In this document: one piece after another, positions 26,764-35,062 of the stretch
Numbering within the stretch: the stretch's first letter is position 1
Layout of the letters: the number at the start of each line of letters is the position of its first letter
Assembly: GCA_965243345.1 (NCBI GenBank)
Contig: CBDEUR010000003.1
Span: 3,534,001-3,598,000, forward strand
Origin: Bin52 sp965243345
GTDB lineage: Bacteria; Pseudomonadota; Alphaproteobacteria; Thalassobaculales; Thalassobaculaceae
Length of the DNA stretch: 64,000 nt
Direction: 5' to 3'
Notes under the pieces: model-generated
Database searches by the model: none
Told to the model about the DNA's origin: nothing
Seen by the model: the letters and a program-made list of their open reading frames with translations, nothing else
Translations under genes and position numbers: made by a program

Positions 26764-27399
26764 CTATTGCAGCGGTGAATGGCTCCAGGGAATCAGGATG
26801 GCGGAGTGCATCTCCTCCAGGTTGTCGGGGCCGCCGCTCACGAAGCCCGTCCAGCCGGGATCGGCAAGCGCAGCGGCGCGGGCGCGGGCGCGCTCGTTGA
26901 AGTCGCTGTAGGCCCACATGTGCGAGACCTCGTTGGGCTGACCTGCCTCGGTGACCCAGATGCAGACATTGCGCGAGTACTTCTCGCGGTGTTCCATCGC
27001 CGCGACCAGGCCCTTCGCGAAACCCGCGGTGCGGCCGACCTTGCAGCGGTAGTAGCGGTACTCGTAGATGTTGCCGGTCCCCTCCGGCGCGACCAGCGGT
27101 TTCGCCGCCACCATCAGCCGGTTGTCCTGGCGAACCATCAGCGGCCGGGCCAGCGAGAGATAGTCGTCGTTCCACGCCCTGTTGGCGGCGAGCTGCGCCT
27201 TCACCTCGGCCCGGTGATTGAGATCCTCGAACGACCACAGGTGCATGACCTGGTTGAGTGGCCCGATCTCGGTCACCCAGTAGCCCTCGAGCTTGCCGTG
27301 ATCATCACCCCGGATCGCACGGCCAACCTCGGCCGAATGCCTGGCAAGCTCGGTCGCCTTGCCCGGAAGCGTGGTGTAGGTGCGGAATTCGTAGATCAT
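26764..27399 (-). CDS. Two-domain NIPSNAP-family protein
   Basis: A 211-residue protein with two NIPSNAP (dimeric alpha-beta barrel) repeats. The first begins MIYEFRTYTTLPGKATE and has VMHLWSFEDLNHR; the second begins IYEYRYYRCKVGRTAGF and has VSHMWAYSDFNER. The ATG at 27399 fits the domain start; the longer frame adds 14 unrelated residues. Function is not established for bacterial members; they often accompany catabolic genes. It is divergent from a single-domain NIPSNAP gene at 27560, with 160 bases between the starts. Confidence 0.85.
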   Translation of the reverse strand: MIYEFRTYTTLPGKATELARHSAEVGRAIRGDDHGKLEGYWVTEIGPLNQVMHLWSFEDLNHRAEVKAQLAANRAWNDDYLSLARPLMVRQDNRLMVAAKPLVAPEGTGNIYEYRYYRCKVGRTAGFAKGLVAAMEHREKYSRNVCIWVTEAGQPNEVSHMWAYSDFNERARARAAALADPGWTGFVSGGPDNLEEMHSAILIPWSHSPLQ

Positions 27400-27559
27400 C
27401 GCCGTCTCCCCTGCGCGGCTGGTGGCGCGCGATCCTGCCACGCGGTATCGGCCAGCGCAAAACCGCAGTCCCCGGCCGCTCGCAAAGCCGTGCTATTGTC
27501 CGCGGCAGTCAGTACCCCCGCGCCCACCGAGGCGCCACCATCCGGCAGGAGAACACCTG

Positions 27560-27886
27560 ATGCTTCTGGACGTCCGCACCTATACCTGCAAGCCCGGCAC
27601 CATCAAGGCACACCTGGAACTGTACGAGAAGTACGGCAAGGAGCCGCAGACCCGTCATCTCGGCCAGCCCGTGGCCTACCTGGTCACCGAGACCGGCGAC
27701 CCCAACCAGTACGTGCACATCTGGGCCTACGAGAACGCCGGCGATCGCGAGGCGAAACGCACGGCAATGCAGGCAGATCCGGACTGGATCAGGTACACTC
27801 AGGAGAGCGCCAAGCTCGGCGCCCTGGAATCCCAGCGCAACCAGCTGATGCGCCCGGTGGACTTCTACGATCCGCCCCGGCGCTGA
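27560..27886 (+). CDS. Single-domain NIPSNAP-family protein
   Basis: A 108-residue protein with one NIPSNAP domain: MLLDVRTYTCKPGTIKAHLELYEKYG, read in parts, then YLVTETGDPNQYVHIWAYENAGDRE. It starts at ATG 27560 with ribosome site caggaga. It is divergent from the two-domain NIPSNAP gene and ends just before a strong hairpin. The pair probably acts together in an unknown step; no catalytic residues can be named. Confidence 0.85.
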   Translation: MLLDVRTYTCKPGTIKAHLELYEKYGKEPQTRHLGQPVAYLVTETGDPNQYVHIWAYENAGDREAKRTAMQADPDWIRYTQESAKLGALESQRNQLMRPVDFYDPPRR

Positions 27887-27894
27887 GACGTCGT

Positions 27895-27926
27895 GACGGG
27901 CGGCGGCTCACGCCGCCCGTCCTCTT
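27895..27926 (+). terminator. Hairpin terminator after the NIPSNAP gene
   Basis: A perfect 11-base-pair stem (gacgggcggcg, loop gctca, cgccgcccgtc) ends at 27921, followed by ctctt, a weak T-rich tail. It lies 9 bases after the stop of the gene at 27560 and about 100 bases before folB, separating the two transcription units. Confidence 0.7.
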
Positions 27927-28018
27927 CACCGTTGCCGCCGGGAAGTGGCGGATCCGGAACAGTGCCGACACCCGGTTTCGGCCACGATGTTCCAGGCACG
28001 GCTGACGGGACTGCACAC

Positions 28019-28435
28019 ATGGCACCGGACCACGGATGGACCGCACCGGCCCGGAGTGCCGGGTCCCGTACACGGGGGCGCTACCGGGTCGGAATCCGCG
28101 ACCTGGTGCTCAGCATGCTGGTCGGTGTGCATGACTTCGAGCGCCATGCCCCGCAGAGGGTCTCGATCAGTGTCGAACTGGCCCTCGATTTTCCCGAAAG
28201 CGGTTTTGCAGACGGCCAGTACCGCACCGTGTACTGCTACGAGACCCTCGTTGCCCGGATCAGGGAGCTCGCCGCCGCCGGCCATGTCGTGCTGGTGGAA
28301 ACCTTCGCCGAACGCGTTGCCGATCTCGCACTGTCCGACCCGCGGGTGTGCCGGGTCTCGGTCACGGTGGAAAAGTGCGACATCTTGCCCGAGTGTGCCG
28401 GTGTCGGCGCGACCATCGAGAAGGTCCGCGAATGA
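28019..28435 (+). CDS. folB: Dihydroneopterin aldolase FolB
   Basis: A 138-residue enzyme of folate synthesis that splits dihydroneopterin to hydroxymethyl-dihydropterin. The domain starts at YRVGIRDLVLSMLVGVHDFERHAPQRV (read in parts), with the catalytic-site Tyr in QYRTVYCYETLV and the pterin-binding Glu in VLVETFAERV; the last strand is RVSVTVEKCDILPECAGVGATIE. I took the ATG at 28019, but the upstream frame stays open and an internal start just before the domain is possible. The tail is a little unusual for FolB, where a Lys near the C-terminus acts in catalysis; VEKCDI is its likely position. Confidence 0.82.
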   Translation: MAPDHGWTAPARSAGSRTRGRYRVGIRDLVLSMLVGVHDFERHAPQRVSISVELALDFPESGFADGQYRTVYCYETLVARIRELAAAGHVVLVETFAERVADLALSDPRVCRVSVTVEKCDILPECAGVGATIEKVRE

Positions 28436-28438
28436 GCC

Positions 28439-29281
28439 TCAGCCGAGGCGGCCGTGCGCGTAATCCCAGTAGAGTTCGCGCGCCTTCCGGCAGATCGGGC
28501 CCGCCTGCAGGCTGCGCTCCTCGAGCCGGGTAACCGGGACCACCTTGGCGTGGTTGCCGGTCGACCAGATCTCGTCGGCCTGCATCAGGTCGTCGACGGT
28601 CATCGTGGTCTCGCGCACCTCGTAACCGGCGTCGCGCAGCAGTCTCATGACCCGCATGCGGGTGATGCCTGCAAGGAAGGTTCCGTTGGCGGCCGGAGTC
28701 GCCACGACACCGTCACGCGCCATGAACACGTTCGACGTCGCGAGCTCGGCAACGTTGCCGTCGGGGTCCAGTACCACAGCGTTGTCGAATCCCTTCTCGT
28801 TCGCCTCGCGCAGCGCCCGGCCGGCATTGGGATAGAGACACGCCGCCTTGGCGTCGGTCGGCGCCTGGTCCGGGGCCGGACGGCGCCGCGACGAGATGCA
28901 CAGCCCGATGCCCGCAGAGTCCGGCAACGGTGCATCGAACACGTGCAGCATGAACCGGCTCGACTCCGGATCCGGGTAGATCCAGCCGCCCTCGGCCCAC
29001 ACGATCGGCTTGATGTAGAGTTCGGCGCCGTCGGGAAACCGCGCGATCGCCTCGCGCGCCAGCCGCTCGATCTCCGCGGCCGGCAGCGGACACTTCATCC
29101 CCATGGCCTCGGCCGAGTCGACAACGCGCTGGCAGTGCAGGTCCAGGTCCGGCGCGGTGCCCTCGAAGGCACGCGCACCGTCGAACACCAGGGCGCCGAG
29201 CCAGGTCGCCAGGGTTGATGGCCCGAGTACCGGAGGATTGCCCTCGTGCCAGGTTCCTTCGATGTAGCAAAGCGAGTCCAT
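28439..29281 (-). CDS. Class IV aminotransferase, branched-chain type
   Basis: A 280-residue PLP enzyme related to IlvE and D-amino-acid aminotransferases. The PLP lysine is in TDAKAACLYPNAGRA, followed by the phosphate-binding strand AVVLDPDGNVAELATSNVF. LAGITRMRVMRLLRDAGYEV is the typical later helix. The N-terminus CYIEGTWHEG is standard. It is convergent with folB (stops 3 bases apart). It could make or degrade branched-chain amino acids; the leu genes lie 29 kb away. Confidence 0.88.
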   Translation of the reverse strand: MDSLCYIEGTWHEGNPPVLGPSTLATWLGALVFDGARAFEGTAPDLDLHCQRVVDSAEAMGMKCPLPAAEIERLAREAIARFPDGAELYIKPIVWAEGGWIYPDPESSRFMLHVFDAPLPDSAGIGLCISSRRRPAPDQAPTDAKAACLYPNAGRALREANEKGFDNAVVLDPDGNVAELATSNVFMARDGVVATPAANGTFLAGITRMRVMRLLRDAGYEVRETTMTVDDLMQADEIWSTGNHAKVVPVTRLEERSLQAGPICRKARELYWDYAHGRLG

Positions 29282-29363
29282 GCCTGTGCCGTGCCCCTTG
29301 CCGTTGAACGGCCGGCACTCTAGTCACAATTGCCGCGGGCAACAACGACCCTTCGGGATCGAC

Positions 29364-29768
29364 CTACCACAGTGGCCCGTCGTTGACGGTCGAGACATGG
29401 GCCGCCACCACCTTCCAGCCGAGGTCGGGAAACCGTACCCAGGTCTGGCTCTGCCGCCCCACCAGGTCGCGGCCACGGACCGCGAACTCGAGGTTCACCA
29501 CGGCAAGGTCGCGGCCCAGCGTGAGGATTTCGAGCCGCCGCCGGCGTTCCTTGATGCCGGGTCCGGGCGGTCGCGCCACCCGGTGGGCATGGATGGCGTC
29601 GAACCCGTAGCCGTTCTCGTGCAGGGCGTAGCGGATCGTGTGCGGGCTGTTCCAGAAGGTGTCGTCCAGAACCGCGACATCCTTGTCGATCAAGGCCTGT
29701 TCGTAGGCCTCGAACCGCTCGCGGATCTCGGCAACCACCTCCGGGATGTTCGCAGCCATGCCGGTCAT
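29364..29768 (-). CDS. hpxZ: HpxZ/AtzH-like protein (DUF3225)
   Basis: A 134-residue protein of the cystatin/NTF2-like DUF3225 family, which includes HpxZ of oxalurate use and AtzH of the cyanuric-acid route. Family text is clear: EIRERFEAYEQALIDKDVAVLDDTFWNSPHTIRY (read in parts), then GRQSQTWVRF and KVVAAHVSTV at the end. The ATG overlaps the upstream amidase stop (ATGA, 29765-29768). Such proteins accompany AtzF-like amidases, and that is the arrangement here. The biochemical role is unclear; it may act as a small hydrolase or assembly helper. Confidence 0.82.
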   Translation of the reverse strand: MTGMAANIPEVVAEIRERFEAYEQALIDKDVAVLDDTFWNSPHTIRYALHENGYGFDAIHAHRVARPPGPGIKERRRRLEILTLGRDLAVVNLEFAVRGRDLVGRQSQTWVRFPDLGWKVVAAHVSTVNDGPLW

Positions 29769-30949
29769 TCGAATTCTCCCATCGCACGTGCCAGCGCCAC
29801 CAGGCCTGCATCGCCGTGATGCCCGGCCAGGACCGAAAGCCCGATCGGCAGCCCGTCGATCCTCGCACCCGGCAGGTTCACCTGGGGAACACCCGAAAGT
29901 CCGCCGTGGCTTGCGAGTGCGGAGATACGCAGCCGCAGGTCGTCCTGGTCGCTGACCGGCAGTCCCCTGGCCGGCGCCGGAAACGGCGTCGTCGGCAGGC
30001 AGAGCACGGTGCCGGGCGGGAGCAGGCGGACCAGCCGGGCCCTGGCTTCGCGCCTGACCAGCCCCGCCCACTGGCGTTCACCTTTCGCAATGGTGGAACC
30101 CTGGACCAGGTTGCGGGCGACGGAGAACGCGAACCGCGGGTTGTCGCGCTCGATCCAGTCGCGAAAGGTGAGCCAGGCCTCCCAGGGCTGCAAGGTCCGC
30201 TGCGCCCGGGCCCAGGCCGCAAGCCCCGGCGGCGCCATGGTGACCGTCGTGGCAGGCCCGACCAGGGTTGAAAGCCGCTTGACCATCGGCTGCAGCGCCG
30301 CCTCGACCCCGGGATCGGCAAGGTCGAAGGCATCGGACGCCAGCAGCAGCCGGTCCGGCAGCTCGGCGGGCAGCGTCTCGCCCAGCAGCACCTCCGAGAT
30401 CCTGGCGAACACCCCGGAAGCGCGCGCGAACCAGCCCGTGGTATCGGAACTCGGCGCCTGGGACATCATGCCGCGAAGGTCGAGCCGGCCCCAGGTCGGG
30501 CGGATACCGTACAGGCCGCAGAAACTTGACGGGACCCGGACCGAGCCACCGGTATCGGTACCCAGTGCGGCGTCGCACAATCCGGAGGCAACGGCAGACG
30601 CCGAGCCGGACGAGGAGCCGCCGGGAACCCGACCCGGCGCGGCCGGGTTTGGCGGCGTGCCGTCGAACGCGTTCTCGCCCAGGATCCCGAGCGAGATCTC
30701 GTCGGTCACCGTCTTGCCGATGAGTGTGGCCCCGGCGTCAAGCAGCGTCTCGACCGCCCAGGCATGGCGCTGCGGGACCGGGGCCTGCCAGTCGGGATTG
30801 CCGCCGCCGGTCGGATGGCCCGCCACGTCGAACAGGTCCTTGGCGACAAAGCTCAGCCCGTGCAGGGGGCCGCCGGGGCGCCCCTCGATGGTGAACTGTC
30901 CACCGGGGACGAAGGGTGTCTCGTCGCTTCTCACGACACGGTGCTCCAC
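29765..30949 (-). CDS. AtzF-like amidase (amidase signature family)
   Basis: A 394-residue amidase-signature hydrolase. The Ser-cisSer-Lys triad is visible: Lys in LSFVAKDLFDVAG, Ser pair in VPGGSSSGSASAV and GTDTGGSVRVPSS. HPTGGGNPDW is shared with AtzF/allophanate-hydrolase-like and oxalurate-cluster amidases. I chose GTG 30949, which gives the family start TPFVPGGQF a few residues in and has an aggaggg ribosome site upstream; the longer frame to 31285 has no family sequence. It is coupled to hpxZ. The likely substrate is a short ureido or amide acid. Confidence 0.82.
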   Translation of the reverse strand: MEHRVVRSDETPFVPGGQFTIEGRPGGPLHGLSFVAKDLFDVAGHPTGGGNPDWQAPVPQRHAWAVETLLDAGATLIGKTVTDEISLGILGENAFDGTPPNPAAPGRVPGGSSSGSASAVASGLCDAALGTDTGGSVRVPSSFCGLYGIRPTWGRLDLRGMMSQAPSSDTTGWFARASGVFARISEVLLGETLPAELPDRLLLASDAFDLADPGVEAALQPMVKRLSTLVGPATTVTMAPPGLAAWARAQRTLQPWEAWLTFRDWIERDNPRFAFSVARNLVQGSTIAKGERQWAGLVRREARARLVRLLPPGTVLCLPTTPFPAPARGLPVSDQDDLRLRISALASHGGLSGVPQVNLPGARIDGLPIGLSVLAGHHGDAGLVALARAMGEFE

Positions 30950-31475
30950 CTCATGGACTTCCCTCCTCCGCCGACCGTGACCCTGGGATGCGCGCCCGTC
31001 AAGCCGGGTCCACACTCGCCTTGGACCGTTCATAGGGTCTGATTTGCCGTCTGGGGTTTGGCTGACGGTGCTCAACGGGGCATGTTCGGGGACATTCCCG
31101 CGCGAAGTCGGAGTGTGTTGACGGGACCGTGAGCGGTCTGTCGACCGGATGTCGCGAGAGTCGTGCCGATATCGGCATGACATGGACACTTGCCGGGCCC
31201 CGGGCATGAACCGGCTCGGCACCTTCGGGCGTTGGGCCTTCGCCGAGTTCACCGATGTCTCCGAGCTCCATGGCTGATTCGACAAACTTGTCTCCGGCCA
31301 TCTTCCAGAAGATGCTGCGGCATGATGCCTACGTGCAAACTTCGTAGGAATTCCGGACGAGTCGAAGGATGATGCGCCGTAACATTCTCAAGTCCGGGGC
31401 GCGGCCACCGCCCTTGACCAAGATTGGACAAGTCGTGACACCCGGGTTCGGAACGCCGAGGATGAGGAGGGGCCG
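30950..31475. other. Gap holding the res remnant
   Basis: About 525 bases between the amidase start and the MNT gene. Apart from the short type III Res-like tail at 31206-31320, nothing is recognisable. The amidase promoter should lie just right of 30949, and an MNT gene promoter left of 31476. Confidence 0.4.
31206..31320 (+). pseudogene. Type III restriction subunit (Res), C-terminal remnant
   Basis: The frame reads MNRLGTFGRWAFAEFTDVSELHG, then TGA at 31275-31277, then FDKLVSGHLPEDAAA and a second stop. From memory, type III Res proteins end with text like VNRLGTYGRWAFAEFTDVYEIE followed by a charged helix, so this looks like the decayed Res C-terminus with one internal stop. The rest of res is missing. 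It fits with the Mod relic 0.9 kb downstream. Confidence 0.5.
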
Positions 31476-31766
31476 GTGAGCAGGGACGAAGTTCTCGCGT
31501 TGCTGCGGGCGCACGAGCCGGTGCTTGAACGGCGCTTCGGAATTGTGGATCTCGCTCTTTTCGGATCGTTCGCGCGCGACAGCGTAACGGCCGGCAGCGA
31601 TATCGACATTCTGGTCCGTTTCAACGGCCCGGCGGACTGGCGGCGGTATTTCGGCCTGCAGTTCTACATCGAGGATTTGTGCGGCCGCTCCGTCGATCTC
31701 GTCACCGACAAGGCGCTCCGGGCCGAGCTGCGCCCCCGCGTGGAGCGGGAAGCTCTATATGTCTGA
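31476..31766 (+). CDS. mntA: MNT-domain nucleotidyltransferase (MntA-like antitoxin)
   Basis: A 96-residue minimal nucleotidyltransferase. The fold motif LFGSFARD (residues 29-35) and the two metal-binding Asp in GSDIDILVRF (42 and 44) are intact; LCGRSVDLVTDKAL supplies the third acidic position. It starts at GTG 31476 with a gagg-rich ribosome site. By precedent MntA antitoxins add AMP groups to the Tyr of their HepT partner and so silence it. It overlaps the HEPN gene by eight bases (31759-31766), the usual coupling. Its partner is broken, so it now works alone if expressed. Confidence 0.85.
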   Translation: MSRDEVLALLRAHEPVLERRFGIVDLALFGSFARDSVTAGSDIDILVRFNGPADWRRYFGLQFYIEDLCGRSVDLVTDKALRAELRPRVEREALYV

Positions 31767-32131
31767 GCCGGGCGATGCGCCGCGGGACTGGCACTTCCAT
31801 GTCAAGGACATGATCGGCTTCTGCGAACGGGTCCTCGACTACACCGCCGGGTTGGACAAGGCCGCGTTCGTCGCCAGCCCGATGGCCTACGGACGCCACC
31901 CTGCACAATCTCGAGCTCATCGGCGAGGCCGCTGCCCAGATCCCCAAAACGATCCGCGACGGTCATCCGGAGATTCCATGGCGCGCGATCATCGGCGTGC
32001 GGAACCGGTTGGCCCACGCCTGACTGCACATCGACGACAACATTGTCTCGACCCTGATCGTGGACGCCGTTCCTGAACTCCTTGCCGCGCTGCGAACGGT
32101 TCTGGATTCGGCTGCAAGGGAGGGCGGATAA
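31759..32131 (+). pseudogene. HEPN toxin (HepT-like), frameshifted and with a stop
   Basis: The frame begins MSEPGDAPRDWHFHVKDMIGFCERVL and runs to AAFVASPMAYG. One extra G near 31890-31892 shifts it; in the restored frame it reads DATLHNLELIGEAAAQIP, then RAIIGVRNRLAHA, a TGA at 32021-32023, and LHIDDNIVSTLIVDAVPELLAAL to the TAA at 32129-32131. The HEPN active motif R-x4-H-x-Y is RNRLAHA-stop: the stop sits where the conserved Tyr belongs. The toxin is therefore inactivated twice. It is followed without a gap by the Mod relic. Confidence 0.85.
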
Positions 32132-32930
32132 ATGGCGCGAAAGCCGAAGAAACCCGAATCCGTCGAGACACTCACCCACGAGGACACTGTGCGGCGGAAT
32201 GTCCCGGCCGCCGTATACCACCCCGTCATGTCGCAGGAAGACAAGACGCCGACCCGCGTGACCCATGAGCGCCGCGACCGCCATCTCGACCCGCTACTCG
32301 CCTGACGCGGCAAGGACTGGCAAGACACCGCCGAACTCGCCGTCCAGGCGCTACCTCTCAACATCCGGGAGAAGGTGCATCCCAACGTCCTGATCGACGA
32401 CCTGCTCCGCCACACGAAGGAGTGGCGGGACGATGAGGCGGGAGAGGCGCCGGACCTTTTCGCCAACTTCAACGGCCTGCCCGACGGGGCCGCGACGACC
32501 GAGTTCTGCCGCCACGACACGAACTGATCGAACCGCACGATCCTCGGGGATGCTTTTCAGGTCATGGCCCCGCTGGCCGGGCGCGAGGCCTTGCGCGGCA
32601 AGGTGCAGTGCATCCGTTTCGACCCCCGCCCTGCGGCATCCGCTTCAACTCCAATGCCCAGTGGTCCACCGCAAGCCGCGACGTGAAGGACGGCAACGCC
32701 CACATCACCCGCGAGCCCGAACAGTTGAAAAGACGTTCCGCGACACTTGGCGCGACGGCGTCCACTCGCACCTGGGCTGGCTGCGAGACCGCCTGACCGC
32801 GGAGCGCGAATTGCCGACCAAGAGCGGCTCTGTGTTCGTGCAGACCGGCGACGAAAACGTGAATCGCGCAAGGGCGCTGATGGACGAAATCTTCGGAGAC
32901 GCCAGCTTCATTGGGGAAGTCATCCCTGAG
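32132..32930 (+). pseudogene. Type III methyltransferase (Mod), 5' part, decayed
   Basis: Begins MARKPKKPESVETLTHEDTV directly after the HEPN gene. In-frame TGA codons (TGG expected) occur after HLDPLLA and after EFCRHDTN, and two frameshifts occur: before the catalytic DPPY-type motif, now reading DP then PCGIRFNSN near 32629, and after EPEQLK near 32727. The restored text NRTILGDAFQVMAPLAGREALRGKVQCI, then TFRDTWRDGVHSHLGWLRDRL and SVFVQTGDENVNRARALMDEIFGD is that of adenine-specific Mod subunits. It stops at about 32930; the rest of the gene (normally over 500 residues) is gone. Confidence 0.85.
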
Positions 32931-32990
32931 ACGGCCAGTGGCGCCGGGAGTCCGGGTGCAGGTACGCCGAGGCTGGCCAGCACCCACGAT

Positions 32991-33170
32991 TTATGCGGCC
33001 AGGCGCAGCCGCGAAAACCGCTGTGCACGGGACCATCCGATCCAGGCGTCGCGCACGCCCACCTTGAAGGCGCTGGCCTGCCAGCGGACAAGGCCCGGCC
33101 AGGTCCCGTCGTGAACCGCGGCATGGCGCATCGCCTTGCCGAACAGCCGGTTGAAGGCAGGTCGCGATGC
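32991..33170 (-). mobile_element. DUF4338-type transposase fragment
   Basis: A 59-codon open stretch on the minus strand ending in TAA (32991-32993). It reads FNRLFGKAMRHAAVHDGTWP, then WQASAFKVGVRDAWIGWSRA and QRFSRLRLAA. The core AFKVGVRDAWIGWSRAQR matches the AWKVAARDRWIGWSxxQR motif that I recall from DUF4338 (DruA-like) transposases. Both ends are lost. It abuts the truncated mod relic and probably marks the insertion or deletion that removed the rest of the restriction locus. Confidence 0.6.
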
Positions 33171-33454
33171 CGGACCGCAAGAGCAACCCGGCGCCGACGC
33201 TCGTCGGGGGTGCGCACAGGATGGATCTCGACATCACGAAGGAAGATCACGGAATCCTCGGAGCCAAAATCAGTGCCCGGCCAGCTGGCACCAGGACAAC
33301 TGTTTGGCCAGAGTCAGGCACCGCCACGTGGCGAGCAACCCAATCCGGCGCCATCAAGGGTCGTCAGCGACCGTCTCCCGCTCTTGAGAAGCCCTGCACA
33401 TTCGCTGTCGACGGGGCCATACTGCGCCGGCACTCGCCCGAGGGAGGAACACCG
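33171..33454. other. No gene recognised upstream of ggt-like gene
   Basis: About 280 bases between the transposase fragment and the gamma-glutamyltransferase-like start. An open frame continues upstream of that start but has no family sequence. The gene's promoter probably lies here. Confidence 0.35.
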
Positions 33455-35062
33455 ATGACCGGAACCGGCATGATCGTGGCTGCACAACCCGAGGCAACCG
33501 AGGCCGGCGCCCGCGTGCTGATGGCCGGCGGCAACGCGGTCGATGCCGCGATCACCGCGGCCCTGGTCCAGGGTGCCGTCGACCCGCAGATGTGCGGCAT
33601 CGCCGGTTTCGGCAGCTGCCAGATCTACATGCCCGGGCAGAACGTCCACCTGTGCATCGACTTCCACGGCAAGACACCGCTCGCTGCCACGCCCGAGATG
33701 TGGGAGCACCTGATCGAGGGTGAGACGCGTGACGGGTTCGGCTTCGTGCTGCGCGACAACGTCAATGACCTCGGCTACCAGTCGATCACCACGCCGGGCA
33801 GTCTCAAGGCGTGGTCCGAGGCGATCGACGAGTTCGGCACAATGGACTGGCCCGACATCGTCGCGCCGGCGATTGCCCATGCCGAGTCAGGCTTCGCGGT
33901 CCGCCCGCACGTCTGGTACTGGTGGACGCACGGTGCCGACCACGGCCGGGTGCAGATCGATGAGCGCCTGAGGTTTTCGACCACCGGGGCCGCGGCCTAC
34001 TTCCGCAGCGACGGCAGCCTGTGCCGGATCGGGGACCGGGTTCTCCTTCCGGGGCTTGCGGACACCCTGCGGCGCATCGCGCGCCACGGTGCCGACGACT
34101 TCTACACCGGCGAGATCGCGGCCCGCATCGCCGAGGACATGCACCGTGGCGGCGGCCTGCTGTCGGAACACGACCTCGCGAGCTACCGCACGACGCGGAC
34201 CGACCCGCTGCGCGGCCGCTACCGCGACCACGCCATCGCCACCAACCATCCGCCCGGCGGCGGCGTGATGCTGATCGAGATGCTGAACATTCTCGAAACT
34301 TTCGACCTCGCCGGGATCGGTCACAACACGCCGGAGTACATCCGCGTCGTCGCCGAGGCCATGAAACGGGCGACCGTCGACAAGGACAGCCACGTGGGCG
34401 ACCCGGCCTTCGTCGACATCCCGATGGACCTGCTGACCTCGAAGGCCTACGCCGCCGGGGTCGCGGACGGGATCCGCAGGGGCGAGAAGGTTCACGTGCC
34501 GAGGTTCGGACAGCCCGAGCCGGCCGACACCACCCACGTCGCGGTGATCGACAGCACCGGCAACTGTGTCACCATGACCCATTCGCTCGGCATGCCGTCG
34601 GGCGTGATCACCGACGGGCTCGGCTTCATGTACAACGGCTGCATGGCGGTGTTCGACCCGAGACCGGGCCGCGCCGGATCGATTGCGCCCGGCAAGAGCC
34701 GGTTCAGTTCCGTGGTCCCGACCATCGTGTTCAGGGACGAACAGCCGTGCATCGTGATCGGCGCGCCGGGCGGCACCCAGATCGTGATGGGGGTGATGCA
34801 GGCGATCCTGAACGTGATCGACCACCGCATGACCATGCTGGAGGCGGTCTCGGCACCACGGTTCTCTGCCACCAGTTCCCTGATCGACGTGATGAACCGG
34901 ATCCCGGGCTACGCCACGGAGCCGCTTGAGGCACTGGGCTACCAGGTGGTGCGCAGCCCGCTGACCTTCGGCATCGCCGCGGTCCACGGCATCCGGATCG
35001 TCGACGGCATCCCGGACGGAGGCGCCGACCCGGGCCACGACGGCGTGGCACTCGCGGTCTGA
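33455..35062 (+). CDS. Gamma-glutamyltransferase-family protein
   Basis: A 535-residue Ntn hydrolase of the gamma-glutamyltranspeptidase family, made as a precursor that cuts itself before a Thr. The N-part has ATEAGARVLMAGGNAVDAAITA and GAVDPQMCGIAGFGSCQIY; the likely cleavage Thr is in EPADTTHVAVIDSTGNCVTMT. GAPGGTQIVMGVMQAI is the late glycine-rich motif. No signal peptide is visible, so it is probably cytoplasmic, unlike GGT proper. It starts at ATG 33455 with ribosome site gaggga. Likely substrates are gamma-glutamyl or acyl-amide compounds. Confidence 0.88.
   Translation: MTGTGMIVAAQPEATEAGARVLMAGGNAVDAAITAALVQGAVDPQMCGIAGFGSCQIYMPGQNVHLCIDFHGKTPLAATPEMWEHLIEGETRDGFGFVLRDNVNDLGYQSITTPGSLKAWSEAIDEFGTMDWPDIVAPAIAHAESGFAVRPHVWYWWTHGADHGRVQIDERLRFSTTGAAAYFRSDGSLCRIGDRVLLPGLADTLRRIARHGADDFYTGEIAARIAEDMHRGGGLLSEHDLASYRTTRTDPLRGRYRDHAIATNHPPGGGVMLIEMLNILETFDLAGIGHNTPEYIRVVAEAMKRATVDKDSHVGDPAFVDIPMDLLTSKAYAAGVADGIRRGEKVHVPRFGQPEPADTTHVAVIDSTGNCVTMTHSLGMPSGVITDGLGFMYNGCMAVFDPRPGRAGSIAPGKSRFSSVVPTIVFRDEQPCIVIGAPGGTQIVMGVMQAILNVIDHRMTMLEAVSAPRFSATSSLIDVMNRIPGYATEPLEALGYQVVRSPLTFGIAAVHGIRIVDGIPDGGADPGHDGVALAV

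Noticed and set aside
32021..32023. TGA in hepT read as selenocysteine or as recoding
   Set aside because: There is no hairpin typical of a selenocysteine insertion element after it, and the gene also has a frameshift upstream, so simple decay is the better explanation.
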